Assembly (NCBI GenBank): GCA_017461665.1
Contig: JAFTXI010000031.1
Coordinates: 17,841-81,840 of the forward strand
From: Bacteroidales bacterium
Lineage (GTDB): Bacteria > Bacteroidota > Bacteroidia > Bacteroidales > F082
Direction of reading: 5' to 3'
Length of the DNA: 64,000 bases
Below are positions 1 to 8,349 of the stretch, piece after piece. Position 1 is the first letter of the stretch. Each line of letters begins with the position of its first letter. The position numbers were made by a program, and so were the translations under genes. Below the pieces are notes generated by a model. It was not told where the DNA came from. It saw nothing but the letters and a program-made list of their open reading frames with translations, and made no database searches.

Positions 1-917
1 TTAATTCAAAGCTCATAGCAATAATATTATTTTCAATTTCTTTGAATGTTTTTTCTCAAGAAAGTATAATTCAGAGCGATTCCTTAAAAAAGATTAACAG
101 AAATGTAGGTATCGTCATAGGGACAGAAGCCTCATTATACGCAGGCTCGATGACGGGATTATATTATCTTTGGTATGCCGATTATCCCCAGTCGTCGTTT
201 CATTTTTTTAACGACAATGCTGAATGGTTGCAGATGGACAAAGCTGGACACGCAACATCAGCTTATCACGTAGGTTTAATTGGTTATGAGGCACTTCGAC
301 TTGCAGGCTACGACGAAAAACATTCCATTTTATATGGCGGACCTTTAGGATTTGTCTTCCTTACGACAGTAGAAGTTTTCGATGGATTATCTGACGGATG
401 GGGGTTCTCGTGGGGCGACATAACAGCAAACGCCTTGGGAGCAGGATTATTTATGGGACAACAAGCGCTTTGGCACGAACAAAGAATCTCGATGAAATAT
501 TCTTATCACAACACGCAATTTCCGCAATATCGTCCCGACTTGCTCGGAAGCACGCTCCCTGAAAAAATGTTAAAAGATTATAACGGACAAACTATTTGGC
601 TTTCTTTTAACATAAAATCGCTGTTTCTGAGTAATAAAAGTAAGTTCCCTTCCTGGATTAACCTCGCCTTAGGTTATAGCGGCGACGGGATGACAGGTGC
701 GTTCTATAATGCAAATCAATATAATGGAATAGATATTCCTAATTTCGACAGAACAAGACAATTTATTCTCTCTCCCGACATCGATTTGACAAGAATCCCC
801 GTTGATAATAAATTCCTGAAAACAACGTTGAAAGTATTAAGTTTTATTAAAATTCCTATGCCGGCAATAATGTTGGATAGTCAAGGGACATTCACATGGC
901 ATTGGTTATATTTTTAA
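1..917 (+). CDS. DUF2279 (YfiM-like) exported protein, 5' end outside window
   Basis: The reading frame is open to the left edge. Upstream of the first in-window start candidate (TTG at 42) it already encodes a hydrophobic signal-peptide core ending in FSQES, so the true start lies outside and the gene is partial. The mature part carries DKAGHATSAYHVG followed by glycine-rich hydrophobic segments and a WGFSWGDITANALGAG stretch, the pattern of DUF2279/YfiM proteins, a family with no established function. It ends HWLYF, an aromatic C-terminus as in outer-membrane or periplasmic proteins. I infer an envelope location. Family call fairly sure, role unknown. Confidence 0.7.
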   Translation, partial: NSKLIAIILFSISLNVFSQESIIQSDSLKKINRNVGIVIGTEASLYAGSMTGLYYLWYADYPQSSFHFFNDNAEWLQMDKAGHATSAYHVGLIGYEALRLAGYDEKHSILYGGPLGFVFLTTVEVFDGLSDGWGFSWGDITANALGAGLFMGQQALWHEQRISMKYSYHNTQFPQYRPDLLGSTLPEKMLKDYNGQTIWLSFNIKSLFLSNKSKFPSWINLALGYSGDGMTGAFYNANQYNGIDIPNFDRTRQFILSPDIDLTRIPVDNKFLKTTLKVLSFIKIPMPAIMLDSQGTFTWHWLYF

Positions 918-929
918 CATTATTTTAAT

Positions 930-937
930 TATATTTG
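930..937 (+). promoter_or_regulatory. -7 element TATATTTG
   Basis: Matches Bacteroidetes TAnnTTTG and lies 15 nt before the ATG at 953. It overlaps the alternative TTG start at 935, which argues for the ATG. Confidence 0.6.
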
Positions 938-952
938 CACAAATTTATCAGT

Positions 953-1363
953 ATGAAAAAAGTAGTTAGAATTATTGCAGTATCAGTATTATTTTTCTTA
1001 ATCAGCTGTGGTAGCAACAGTGAAAAATCAAGATTATCGTTCGACAAGGGCCTCGACTATCTTTATTGCTCTCAATTTGAAGAAGCCATTGAACATTTCG
1101 ACAAAGCCATTAAATTGGACGACGCCAACTTTGAAGCATATTTCTACCGCGGCTGCGCTAAATACAATATCTTTCAGAAAGATGATGCTTTGCAAGACTA
1201 TCTAAAAACCATAGAATTAAATCCTGATTATTTACAAGCCTACTTCAATATTGGTTTGTATTACAGAAGCATCAACGACTACGATATGGCTTGTTACTAT
1301 TTCAAAATAGCTGAAGCCAAGGGAAGACCAAACATGGAAGATTACACAAAACACTGTCGTTAA
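953..1363 (+). CDS. TPR lipoprotein
   Basis: Begins MKKVVRII with a hydrophobic stretch and the lipobox LISC (Cys about residue 19), so a lipoprotein. The rest is three tetratricopeptide repeats: FDKGLDYLYCSQFEEAIEHF, then FEAYFYRGCAKYNIFQKDDA, then LQAYFNIGLYYRSINDYDMA. TPRs are protein-binding scaffolds; no catalytic residues are visible. An upstream TTG at 935 would add six residues ahead of the signal but sits in the -7 element, so ATG 953 is preferred. The stop overlaps the next start in TAATG, suggesting co-transcription with the HAD phosphatase. Confidence 0.75.
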   Translation: MKKVVRIIAVSVLFFLISCGSNSEKSRLSFDKGLDYLYCSQFEEAIEHFDKAIKLDDANFEAYFYRGCAKYNIFQKDDALQDYLKTIELNPDYLQAYFNIGLYYRSINDYDMACYYFKIAEAKGRPNMEDYTKHCR

Positions 1364-1992
1364 TGATTAACACCATTATTTGGGATTGGAACGGAACTCT
1401 GTTAGACGACCTTGAATTATCACTCAGTGCGACTAATTCATTGTTGAGAGACAGAGGACTACCGACGTTAAGCGTTGAGAGATATAAGAATATCTTTAAA
1501 TTTCCTGTCATAGATTATTACACAGAAGCTGGATTCGATTTCAACGCGGAACCTTTTGAGACTCCAGCGAAACAATATATGGATTTGTATCATGCTGGCG
1601 AACACGAAACCAAATTGTTTCCAGATGTGGTCAAGACATTATCTTCATTGAAAGAGAAAGGCTATCGACAAATCGTACTCTCTGCAATGGAGGACAGCAA
1701 CTTAAAAAATATGATAAAAAACGCTGGAATATCACATTATTTCGATGGTATATTCGGCATTAAAGACGACTTCGCAAGAGAGAAAATAAGTCTCGGCAAA
1801 CAGATAACCAAAGACTTAGAATTAAATTCAGAAGAATGTGTCATGATTGGCGATACATTGCACGATGCTGAAGTCGCCGACGCTTGCGGCTTCAATTGCG
1901 TCTTATATACACAAGGTCACGTGTCAAAGAAAAGACTTGAAACAAAAGGAGTTAGAACTATCGACAGGCTTGAAGAACTATTATCATTCTAA
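1363..1992 (+). CDS. HAD-superfamily phosphatase (phosphoglycolate phosphatase-like)
   Basis: Motif I is WDWNGTLLDD near the N-terminus (nucleophile Asp and general acid/base Asp around residues 8 and 10, the second replaced by Asn: D-x-N-G-T). Motif II is VLSAMEDSN, with Ser in LSA. The motif III Lys lies in the KEKIS region and motif IV is MIGDTLHDAEVADACG. Length (209 aa) fits the Gph/PGP-like subgroup, which hydrolyses small phosphate monoesters in the cytosol. The Asn at the second position of motif I differs from canonical DxDGT and may lower or change activity. The 3' end overlaps the convergent MORN gene by 9 nt. Confidence 0.8.
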   Translation: MINTIIWDWNGTLLDDLELSLSATNSLLRDRGLPTLSVERYKNIFKFPVIDYYTEAGFDFNAEPFETPAKQYMDLYHAGEHETKLFPDVVKTLSSLKEKGYRQIVLSAMEDSNLKNMIKNAGISHYFDGIFGIKDDFAREKISLGKQITKDLELNSEECVMIGDTLHDAEVADACGFNCVLYTQGHVSKKRLETKGVRTIDRLEELLSF

Positions 1993-2673
1993 GATAAAGT
2001 TATCTACGGAGATAATATTTTCCTCCATATCGTATGTCGTCCACTCTCCTACTTTTCTACCGAGAACGAAATTTCCCGATTCTTTAGCGACACCGTTAGG
2101 ATAATAAGAAACATAACTTCCATCAAGTTCGTCGTTCTTATAAAATGCCTTCACCATAGGGCGACCGTTGTCGTAATATTTATTAAATACACCATTCTTT
2201 ATTCCGTCAACATATTCAATTTCTTCTATCACAATCTGAGTCACAGGAGAATACGCCAATGTCTTTCCAACTACAACACCATTGTCATAATTTTCCTCCA
2301 AAATAAGAACAGAACTTTCCTCACTGAAATATTCCCATTTCTCATGTTTTTTCTTATCTAAATATTTACCTTTTGCAATAATATTTCCATTAGGAGAATA
2401 AAGCTCGGCCTCAGAGATTTTAGAATTTTTAACATATTGATTTTTTGCTATCAGCTTACCGTCTTCAGAATAATAAAGAAAAGTTCCTATTGGTTCATTG
2501 TTCTTAAATTCACCTTCATATCTTACTTTTCCATTCTGATGAAAGTCAATCCATTTTCCCTGACGACGTCCTTGTTTATCAGTTTTGTTGTAATCATTTT
2601 GAGCGTTCAGATTTATATTAATACAAAACAAGAATGTTAATGAAAGTGCTAATAATCTTAATAATTTATTCAT
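1984..2673 (-). CDS. MORN-repeat (YwqK-type) exported protein
   Basis: Signal peptide MNKLLRLLALSLTFLF..NAQN, then about six MORN-like repeats of the form G.W..Y..NG....EG.Y.N (for example QGRRQGKWIDFHQNGKVRYE, IGTFLYYSEDGKLIAKNQY, NGVFNKYYDNGRPMVKAFYK, DGSYVSYYPNGVAKESGNF). Databases often call this YwqK-family antitoxin, but nothing here is a toxin-antitoxin locus, and a periplasmic or surface beta-repeat protein is the safer reading. Its own -7 element lies at 2693-2700. Convergent with the HAD gene. Confidence 0.7.
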   Translation of the reverse strand: MNKLLRLLALSLTFLFCININLNAQNDYNKTDKQGRRQGKWIDFHQNGKVRYEGEFKNNEPIGTFLYYSEDGKLIAKNQYVKNSKISEAELYSPNGNIIAKGKYLDKKKHEKWEYFSEESSVLILEENYDNGVVVGKTLAYSPVTQIVIEEIEYVDGIKNGVFNKYYDNGRPMVKAFYKNDELDGSYVSYYPNGVAKESGNFVLGRKVGEWTTYDMEENIISVDNFILE

Positions 2674-2692
2674 GGTTTTATTATTTTTTTTG

Positions 2693-2700
2693 CAAAGTTA
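2693..2700 (-). promoter_or_regulatory. -7 element TAACTTTG
   Basis: Reverse complement of CAAAGTTA, 20 nt upstream of the MORN gene start; back to back with the recR promoter. Confidence 0.6.
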
Positions 2701-2720
2701 AAATGTTTTAAGAATTAACG

Positions 2721-2728
2721 TATCTTTG
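2721..2728 (+). promoter_or_regulatory. -7 element TATCTTTG for recR
   Basis: Exact TAnnTTTG match 20 nt before the recR ATG. Confidence 0.65.
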
Positions 2729-2748
2729 CAGAAAAAGTTGTTTCATAT

Positions 2749-3354
2749 ATGGCAGAATATTCTTCAATATTATTAGAAAAAGCAGTTGACGAATTATCTA
2801 AATTACCGGGGATTGGAAAGAAGACAGCCTTGCGACTTGCATTGCATCTTTTAGGTGAGGATAAAATCAAAACCGAGCAGTTGTCCAAATCGTTGATTGA
2901 CATGAGGAATAATATTGTATTATGCAAACGCTGCTATAACATAAGCGACGAACCTACATGCTCAATATGTACCAACCCAAAACGCGATGAAAGCACTATA
3001 TGCGTCGTCGCCGATATGAGAGACGTACTCGCCATCGAACGCACCTGTTCCTTCAACGGTATTTATCATGTTTTAGGAGGAATTATCAACCCCATTGAAG
3101 GAATATCACCAAACGACTTAAGAATCAATGAATTGTTAGAGAGGACTTTGAAAGAAGACATTAAAGAAATCATTTTGGCTTTACCAGCTACCATCGAAGG
3201 AGATACTACAAACTATTATCTTTCGAGAGTGTTAAAAGATTTTAACGGAACCATTTCAACAATTGCCAAAGGAATTTCTGTCGGTGATGCATTGGAATAT
3301 GCCGACGAAGTGACCTTAGGAAGATCTATAGCTAACAGAATACCATATAAATAA
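2749..3354 (+). CDS. recR: Recombination mediator RecR
   Basis: 201 aa, the normal RecR length. Order: N-terminal helix-hairpin-helix LPGIGKKTALRLALHLL, a zinc finger CKRCYNISDEPTCSIC (four cysteines), then a Toprim domain ICVVADMRDVLAIERT with the GGIINPIEGISPNDLRI stretch and the C-terminal LPATIEGDTTNYYLSR. RecR works with RecO/RecF to load RecA at gaps. Start ATG 2749 follows a clear -7 element. Monocistronic: an inverted AT-rich word array follows the stop. Confidence 0.95.
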   Translation: MAEYSSILLEKAVDELSKLPGIGKKTALRLALHLLGEDKIKTEQLSKSLIDMRNNIVLCKRCYNISDEPTCSICTNPKRDESTICVVADMRDVLAIERTCSFNGIYHVLGGIINPIEGISPNDLRINELLERTLKEDIKEIILALPATIEGDTTNYYLSRVLKDFNGTISTIAKGISVGDALEYADEVTLGRSIANRIPYK

Positions 3355-3356
3355 TT

Positions 3357-3419
3357 CATAATTTACAATTCATAATTCACAATTAATTATGCATTATAAA
3401 TATGAATTATGAATTAATA
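3357..3419. repeat. Palindromic word array (AATTCATAATT words)
   Basis: Tandem degenerate words AATTCATAATT / TACAATTCATAATTCACAA are followed by the inverted words ATGAATTATGAATTAAT, so the transcript can fold on itself. It lies between recR (+) and a leftward small gene and probably ends transcription in both directions. Confidence 0.6.
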
Positions 3420-3671
3420 TTAGGAGTTATTTATTTCGTCGAAATCAAAGAGTTCCAACTGATTCTCGGTGAGATATAGTTCTTGTGGAACTTCATATTC
3501 ATAATTAGAGATAAAACGCTCGATGCTTTTCTTAATTAATTTTATCGGCGTCGTTCTTCTCGCCTTACAATAATTTTTAATAGACTTGTATTGACCGGAA
3601 GTTAATTTAAAAGTCACAGAATGATATTTATAATTTCTGCGTCTTTTCTTCTTATTTCTCAGATTTGACAT
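3420..3671 (-). CDS. Small basic RHH-like conserved protein
   Basis: 83 aa. The N-terminus is very basic (NLRNKKKRRRNYKYHS). Then VTFKLTSGQYKSIKNYCKARRTTPIKLIKKSIERFI has the strand-helix-helix rhythm of a ribbon-helix-helix DNA-binding fold, and the tail is acidic (LTENQLELFDFDEINNS). I infer a small DNA-binding regulator. No toxin partner is adjacent, and I cannot assign a target. A REP-like palindrome follows upstream of its start. Confidence 0.6.
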   Translation of the reverse strand: MSNLRNKKKRRRNYKYHSVTFKLTSGQYKSIKNYCKARRTTPIKLIKKSIERFISNYEYEVPQELYLTENQLELFDFDEINNS

Positions 3672-3696
3672 TTACTTAATTATTATTATGAAAAGT

Positions 3697-3717
3697 GTGG
3701 CGTATGCGATACGCCAC
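3697..3717. repeat. REP-like palindrome GTGGCGTAT-GCG-ATACGCCAC
   Basis: Perfect 9-bp stem with a 3-nt loop. The same CGTATGCGATAC core recurs at 17187 and 52274. Sits between the RHH-like gene start and the glmM stop. Confidence 0.75.
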
Positions 3718-3728
3718 TACTTTATGAA

Positions 3729-5099
3729 TTATAAACTATCTTTTATCATCTGAGCAAAGCGTTCAGCTTCAGTCTCTGTTTTACCTTCTGAATAAATTCT
3801 GATAATTGGCTCGGTGTTAGACTTGCGAAGATGTACCCAACCTTCTTCAAAATCGATTTTAACTCCATCGATGGTTGTGACTTTTTCGTCTTTAAATTTA
3901 TCGGCTATTTTAGATAAAATCTCATCAACATTTGTTGTTGCATCTAATTGAATCTTATTTTTTGACATATGATAAATTGGGAATTTATCTTTCAAGTCTG
4001 AGCATGTACATTGAGATTCACAGAGATATGTTAAGAAAAGACCTACGCCTACGAGTGCATCGCGACCATAATGCAACTCTGGATAAATAATACCACCATT
4101 ACCTTCGCCTCCTATCACAGCATTAACTTCTTTCATCTTTTCTACCACGTTAACCTCGCCAACAGCTGCTGCGTAATATTCTGCACCAAATTGTTGAGTA
4201 ACGTCACGGAGAGCACGCGTTGAAGAAAGATTTGAAACGGTGTTACCTTTTTTATGTTGTAAAATATAAGAAGCCACAGCTACGAGAGTGTATTCTTCAC
4301 CAAACATCTTGCCTTTTTCATTGATGAAAGCAAGACGATCAACGTCAGGGTCAACAACGATAGCTAAATCAGCACCGACTTCTTTAACTTTTGCGCAAGT
4401 ATCAACCAAGTGAGCTGCAAGAGGTTCCGGATTATGAGCGAACTCACCGGACACTTCACAATTAAGTTCAACAATTTCATTGACACCTAACTTTCTGAGC
4501 AACATTGGAATTGCGATACCACCTGTAGAATTGACAGCATCTACAACGACTTTGAGATTCGCTTTCTTTATAACATCAACATTCACAAGAGGAAGTTTGC
4601 AAACCATATCTACGTGACGTTCAATCCAATCGTTTTCGTAAGTATAAGTACCAATCTCATCAATATTTGAGAACTCATAGTCGTCGGCAGCAGCTTTTTC
4701 GAGCAGCCATTCACCGTCTTGTTTTGAGATAAATTCTCCTTTGTTATTCAATAACTTAAGAGCGTTCCATTCTCTTGGATTATGACTTGCAGTAATGATA
4801 ACACCGCCATCGGCTTTCATCTCAGTAACAGCGACTTCCACAGTAGGAGTTGTGCTTAGACCAATGTCGATAACATTAGCGCCCATTGACTGCAAACTAC
4901 CGCAGACCAATTGATTGACCATAGTTCCGGAAAGACGGCCATCACGGCCTACAACAATGCGAGGACGAGAAACGCCAGAACGACGAATTAAACAGATAAA
5001 TGAAGCTGTAAGTTTAACAATATCAATCGGAGTTAGTCCCGAATCGGGCTTTCCGCCTATTGTTCCGCGAAAACCAGAAATAGATTTAATTAATGGCAT
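3729..5099 (-). CDS. glmM: Phosphoglucosamine/phosphohexose mutase
   Basis: Alpha-D-phosphohexomutase, 456 aa. The phospho-serine loop is GGVIITASHNPREWNALK (Ser about 105), the Mg loop is VDPDVDRLAF, the substrate loop is GGEGNGGIIYPELHYGRDA, and the C-terminal phosphate-binding loop is RKSNTEPIIRIYSEG. Length and the FRGTIGGKPDSGLTP start fit the Bacteroidales GlmM-type enzyme, which makes glucosamine-1-phosphate for UDP-GlcNAc. Phosphomannomutase activity cannot be excluded. The ATG at 5099 is chosen because the longer start at 5129 would run through the -7 element at 5118-5125. Confidence 0.85.
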   Translation of the reverse strand: MPLIKSISGFRGTIGGKPDSGLTPIDIVKLTASFICLIRRSGVSRPRIVVGRDGRLSGTMVNQLVCGSLQSMGANVIDIGLSTTPTVEVAVTEMKADGGVIITASHNPREWNALKLLNNKGEFISKQDGEWLLEKAAADDYEFSNIDEIGTYTYENDWIERHVDMVCKLPLVNVDVIKKANLKVVVDAVNSTGGIAIPMLLRKLGVNEIVELNCEVSGEFAHNPEPLAAHLVDTCAKVKEVGADLAIVVDPDVDRLAFINEKGKMFGEEYTLVAVASYILQHKKGNTVSNLSSTRALRDVTQQFGAEYYAAAVGEVNVVEKMKEVNAVIGGEGNGGIIYPELHYGRDALVGVGLFLTYLCESQCTCSDLKDKFPIYHMSKNKIQLDATTNVDEILSKIADKFKDEKVTTIDGVKIDFEEGWVHLRKSNTEPIIRIYSEGKTETEAERFAQMIKDSL

Positions 5100-5117
5100 A
5101 ATGACTATATTTTTTTG

Positions 5118-5125
5118 CAAATATA
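5118..5125 (-). promoter_or_regulatory. -7 element TATATTTG for glmM
   Basis: Reverse complement of CAAATATA, about 19 nt upstream of the chosen ATG. Confidence 0.65.
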
Positions 5126-5138
5126 ACACAGATTTTTT

Positions 5139-5146
5139 TAAATTTG
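5139..5146 (+). promoter_or_regulatory. -7 element TAAATTTG for the TPR gene
   Basis: Ends 12 nt before ATG 5159, so the mRNA leader must be only a few nucleotides. Divergent from the glmM promoter. Confidence 0.6.
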
Positions 5147-5158
5147 CAAAAAAAAAGC

Positions 5159-6583
5159 ATGGGATTTGACAATGATAATTTTTTAGATGATTATGAAATC
5201 AAAGAACTGATCGAACGATTTGAAAATCAGTTGGAAAATGACAGATTATCGTTCTTTGATGCTGACGAATTGAATATTATCATTGATTATTACATCCAAA
5301 ATGACGAGTTAGAGAAAGTCAACGTAGTTTCAAAATTGGCGGAAAGATTTCATTCCGACAGTCCTTTATTCAATACAATCATGGCAAAGAGGTATCTTTC
5401 AGTCCAAGATGCCGAAAACGCAATAAAATATCTTGAAGAGAATGAGTATACCTCCCAAGATCCCGATTTCTACGTGAATCTTGGATATTGTCTTTCTCTT
5501 CTAAACAAACACAAAGAATCTATAATTGCTTACAAAAAAGCTGTAAAGTTATTTGATAAAGATTGTTTCGAAGATATATTTAGCTCTATTGGCATTGAAT
5601 ATATGCTTATCAAAGAGTATGAAAAAGCCATTTTATATTTAAAAAAAGGATTGGTAGCTTGTCCCGACATCGCAGAACAATACTTTGAAATTGCAAACTG
5701 TTATTTCTTTCTTGACAAGGGTGAAGATGCAATAGAATTTTTCAAAAATGAAGTTGACAAGAAACCTTTCAATATAGATGCGTGGATGAATCTCGGCAAC
5801 TGTTATCTCAGGCTTCATCTCTTGGAAAAAGCGATAGAACAATATGAATATGTACTTGCAATAGATCAACACCACAAGACAGCATACGTTCATATAGCAT
5901 CGATTCTCAACGAGCTGGATAGATACCAAGACACTATCGAAACAGTAGAAGAAGCTTTTAGAAACAAAGTTGAGAAACCAATATTATATTGTTTATACGG
6001 TGAAGCTTTGGCAAAGACAGGAAATAAATTAGATGCTGTGTCTAACTTCAAGAAAGCCATTGAGATGGATGAGAACACAGCGGAGGCTTACGCCGGAATA
6101 GCATTTATTTTCTGCGAAGAAGAAAACCACGAGTCTGCAATCAAATTTTTAAAACATGCCATAAAACTTGCACCATACAACACTGACTATCTTTTTGTTA
6201 TGGTTGAACAATATAATAAGTTAGGTAAATATAAGAGTTCACTTAAATATCTTAAAGAGATAGAAGAAATAGCACCATACGAAGTCAGTTTGTATATTGC
6301 CTACATGGAGGTTTATATCATGTTGGACGATGTAAGAAAGGCTGTCAAATCTATTGAAAAAGGTCTGAAACTACTTGGAAGAGAACCTGCCTTGCTTTAC
6401 AGAATATCGTTTATCAGCTTCGTAAATGAAGAATACGAATTAGGTATCAATTATTTAGAAGAAGCTCTCAGCATTGATTACGAAGGCGTCCAAGAGTTCA
6501 TCGACTTCGATCCAAACTTTGTCTTAAATGATGAAAATATAGTTAATCTAATTAATGAATATAAAACGAAAAACAACAAGTAA
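5159..6583 (+). CDS. TPR-repeat protein
   Basis: About 474 aa with no signal peptide, so cytosolic. Acidic N-terminus (GFDNDNFLDDYEIKELIERF), then at least ten TPR units, e.g. DAWMNLGNCYLRLHLLEKAI, TAYVHIASILNELDRYQDTI, AEAYAGIAFIFCEEENHESA. No enzymatic domain. ATG 5159 is preferred over TTG 5144, which lies inside the promoter. The gene ends 13 nt before the DUF368 transporter, so they probably share a transcript. Role unknown beyond protein scaffolding. Confidence 0.75.
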   Translation: MGFDNDNFLDDYEIKELIERFENQLENDRLSFFDADELNIIIDYYIQNDELEKVNVVSKLAERFHSDSPLFNTIMAKRYLSVQDAENAIKYLEENEYTSQDPDFYVNLGYCLSLLNKHKESIIAYKKAVKLFDKDCFEDIFSSIGIEYMLIKEYEKAILYLKKGLVACPDIAEQYFEIANCYFFLDKGEDAIEFFKNEVDKKPFNIDAWMNLGNCYLRLHLLEKAIEQYEYVLAIDQHHKTAYVHIASILNELDRYQDTIETVEEAFRNKVEKPILYCLYGEALAKTGNKLDAVSNFKKAIEMDENTAEAYAGIAFIFCEEENHESAIKFLKHAIKLAPYNTDYLFVMVEQYNKLGKYKSSLKYLKEIEEIAPYEVSLYIAYMEVYIMLDDVRKAVKSIEKGLKLLGREPALLYRISFISFVNEEYELGINYLEEALSIDYEGVQEFIDFDPNFVLNDENIVNLINEYKTKNNK

Positions 6584-6596
6584 TTAAAAATCAAAA

Positions 6597-7490
6597 ATGA
6601 GTCAGTACATTGCAAATTTCTTAAAAGGAATCGGAGTTGGTTCCGCCAACGTAATCCCTGGAGTATCAGGTGGTACTATCGCATTAATAACAGGTATCTT
6701 TGAACGCTTAATAGATGCGTTCAAATCGTTTAACATGACAGCACTAAAGTTGCTTTTTAAAGGCGACATCAAAGGTCTTATCAAACACACCGATTTTTGG
6801 TTTCTATTGTCGGTAGGTTGTGGCGTATTAGTAGCAATATTAACAATTGCGAGAATATTTGAATTTTTATTCGCAGAATATCCAATCTATCTATGGTCGT
6901 TCTTCTTCGGAATGATTTTGGCATCAGTCTATTATGTCGGTGTCACAATAGAAAAATGGAATTGGAATGTTGTTTTGGCCTTTATTATTGGAACTGGTAT
7001 CGCTTTATTCGTCGCATTCGGCACGCCTGCTCAAGAAAACAGTAACTTTGTTTATTTAATTATCTGTGGCGCTGTTGCAACATGCAGCATGATTCTCCCA
7101 GGATTGTCGGGTTCGTTCGTTTTAGTCTTAATGGGTAACTATCAACTCATTATGATTGACGCTGTCAACGACTTAAATCTTAAGATATTATTGCCAGTCG
7201 TTTTAGGTGGCGTTGTCGGCCTCCTCGCCTTCTCTCACCTTCTTTCTTGGATTATTAAAAATTATCGCGACTTAACTATCGCTGTATTAACAGGTTTCAT
7301 ACTCGGAAGTATGCCAATCATCTATCCTTGGAAAAATGACGTGATAACTTATTTTGGCAGCGAAGCTAAAGTGACAGGTTACGAATATTATTTCCCTGAA
7401 ATGAATATGGATTTTGCTATCGCATTGGTAATTATGCTCATTGGCGCTGCAATAATTATTCTCACTGAAAAAATGGCTAAAGGTAAATAA
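6597..7490 (+). CDS. DUF368 membrane protein (polyprenyl-phosphate transporter type)
   Basis: 297 aa, eight or more hydrophobic segments. The hallmark duplicated motif is present as GVGSANVIPGVSGGTIALITGIFE near residues 11-34 and again as ATCSMILPGLSGSFVLVLMGNY in the middle. DUF368 proteins (PopT) have been shown in other bacteria to recycle undecaprenyl phosphate across the inner membrane, alongside DedA/UptA; that function is transferred by family. It lies between a TPR gene and aroE, followed by a long word-array hairpin that probably ends transcription. Confidence 0.85.
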   Translation: MSQYIANFLKGIGVGSANVIPGVSGGTIALITGIFERLIDAFKSFNMTALKLLFKGDIKGLIKHTDFWFLLSVGCGVLVAILTIARIFEFLFAEYPIYLWSFFFGMILASVYYVGVTIEKWNWNVVLAFIIGTGIALFVAFGTPAQENSNFVYLIICGAVATCSMILPGLSGSFVLVLMGNYQLIMIDAVNDLNLKILLPVVLGGVVGLLAFSHLLSWIIKNYRDLTIAVLTGFILGSMPIIYPWKNDVITYFGSEAKVTGYEYYFPEMNMDFAIALVIMLIGAAIIILTEKMAKGK

Positions 7491-7497
7491 AAAAAAA

Positions 7498-7574
7498 CTG
7501 AGAATCTGAGAATCTGAGAATCTGAAAAACTCAAAAAAATTCTCAGGTTCTCAGGTTCTCAAATTCTCAATTTC
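7498..7574 (+). terminator. Word-array hairpin, left arm CTGAGAAT x3, right arm TTCTCAGG x2
   Basis: CTGAGAAT words (7498-7525) are followed by inverted words ATTCTCAGGTTCTCAGG.. (7539-7574). In RNA about 22 bp pair continuously, with G-U at the two T/C differences. Located between DUF368 and aroE. Acts as a strong hairpin; whether it terminates or protects mRNA is inference. Confidence 0.6.
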
Positions 7575-7582
7575 AATAAAAA

Positions 7583-8326
7583 ATGTTTGGTTTAATCGGT
7601 AAAAAACTCGGTCATTCTTTTTCAAGGGATTTTTTTACCGATTTTTTTAGTAAAAACAAATTTAATCATTCATACCAAAACATTGAAATTGAGAATATTG
7701 AGGATATAATTCCCTTTATAAAAGAAAACAAAAACTTAAAAGGTTTTAACGTAACAATACCTTACAAAGAATCTATAATTCCATTTCTTGACAGAATAGA
7801 CGAAACAGCAAAAAATGTTGGAGCTGTTAATACCGTCAAAATTGAAAAAAAAGGAACATTGTCTGGATTCAACACTGATGTTATTGGATTTGAAAAATTA
7901 CTTGAAGATACAATAAGACTACGAGACTACGAGACTACGAGTAAAGAAGCCTTAATTTTTGGAAGCGGTGGAGCTTCAAAAGCTGTTCAATACGTTTTAA
8001 GAAAGAAAAATATTCCGTTTAAAGTTGTGACAAGAAATTGCAAGACGCGTCATGACATCGGATATTCAGAAATCAACGACAGAGGTTTTTATCCATATTC
8101 ACTGATTATCAACACTACACCAGTAGGAATGTTTCCTAATGTTAATGAATGTTTAGAACTTCCCTACTCTACAATAGAGAAACACAACGTCTTTATAGAT
8201 TTAATTTACAATCCATTAGAGACATTATTTTTAAAGAAAGCAAAATTGCACGGAGCAACAACATATAACGGCTTGAAAATGTTACATGAACAAGCAAAAG
8301 CCTCTTGGAATATTTGGAATAATTAA
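7583..8326 (+). CDS. aroE: Shikimate dehydrogenase
   Basis: 247 aa. N-terminal substrate domain FGLIGKKLGHSFSRDFF, then GFNVTIPYKE with the catalytic Lys, and VGAVNTVKI. The nucleotide domain has ALIFGSGGASKAVQYVL, a GSGGAS dinucleotide loop, then INTTPVGMFPN and the C-terminal GLKMLHEQAKASW. Reduces 3-dehydroshikimate to shikimate with NADPH. Odd feature: three exact copies of the 8-bp unit GACTACGA (7917-7940) encode RLRDYETT just before the nucleotide-binding strand, so a change in copy number would shift the frame. Confidence 0.92.
   Translation: MFGLIGKKLGHSFSRDFFTDFFSKNKFNHSYQNIEIENIEDIIPFIKENKNLKGFNVTIPYKESIIPFLDRIDETAKNVGAVNTVKIEKKGTLSGFNTDVIGFEKLLEDTIRLRDYETTSKEALIFGSGGASKAVQYVLRKKNIPFKVVTRNCKTRHDIGYSEINDRGFYPYSLIINTTPVGMFPNVNECLELPYSTIEKHNVFIDLIYNPLETLFLKKAKLHGATTYNGLKMLHEQAKASWNIWNN
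7917..7940 (+). repeat. 8-bp tandem repeat GACTACGA x3 inside aroE
   Basis: Three perfect units. The period is not a multiple of three, but three units (24 bp) keep the frame. Confidence 0.9.
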
Positions 8327-8349
8327 CATTTAACAATTTAAAATTAACA

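Noticed and set aside
42-917. TTG at 42 as the true start of the first gene
   Set aside because: The frame upstream already encodes the hydrophobic core of a signal peptide, so the start lies before the window.
1984-2673. YwqK-type antitoxin of a toxin-antitoxin pair
   Set aside because: The protein has a signal peptide and MORN repeats, and no toxin gene is adjacent; the name is inherited from database usage.
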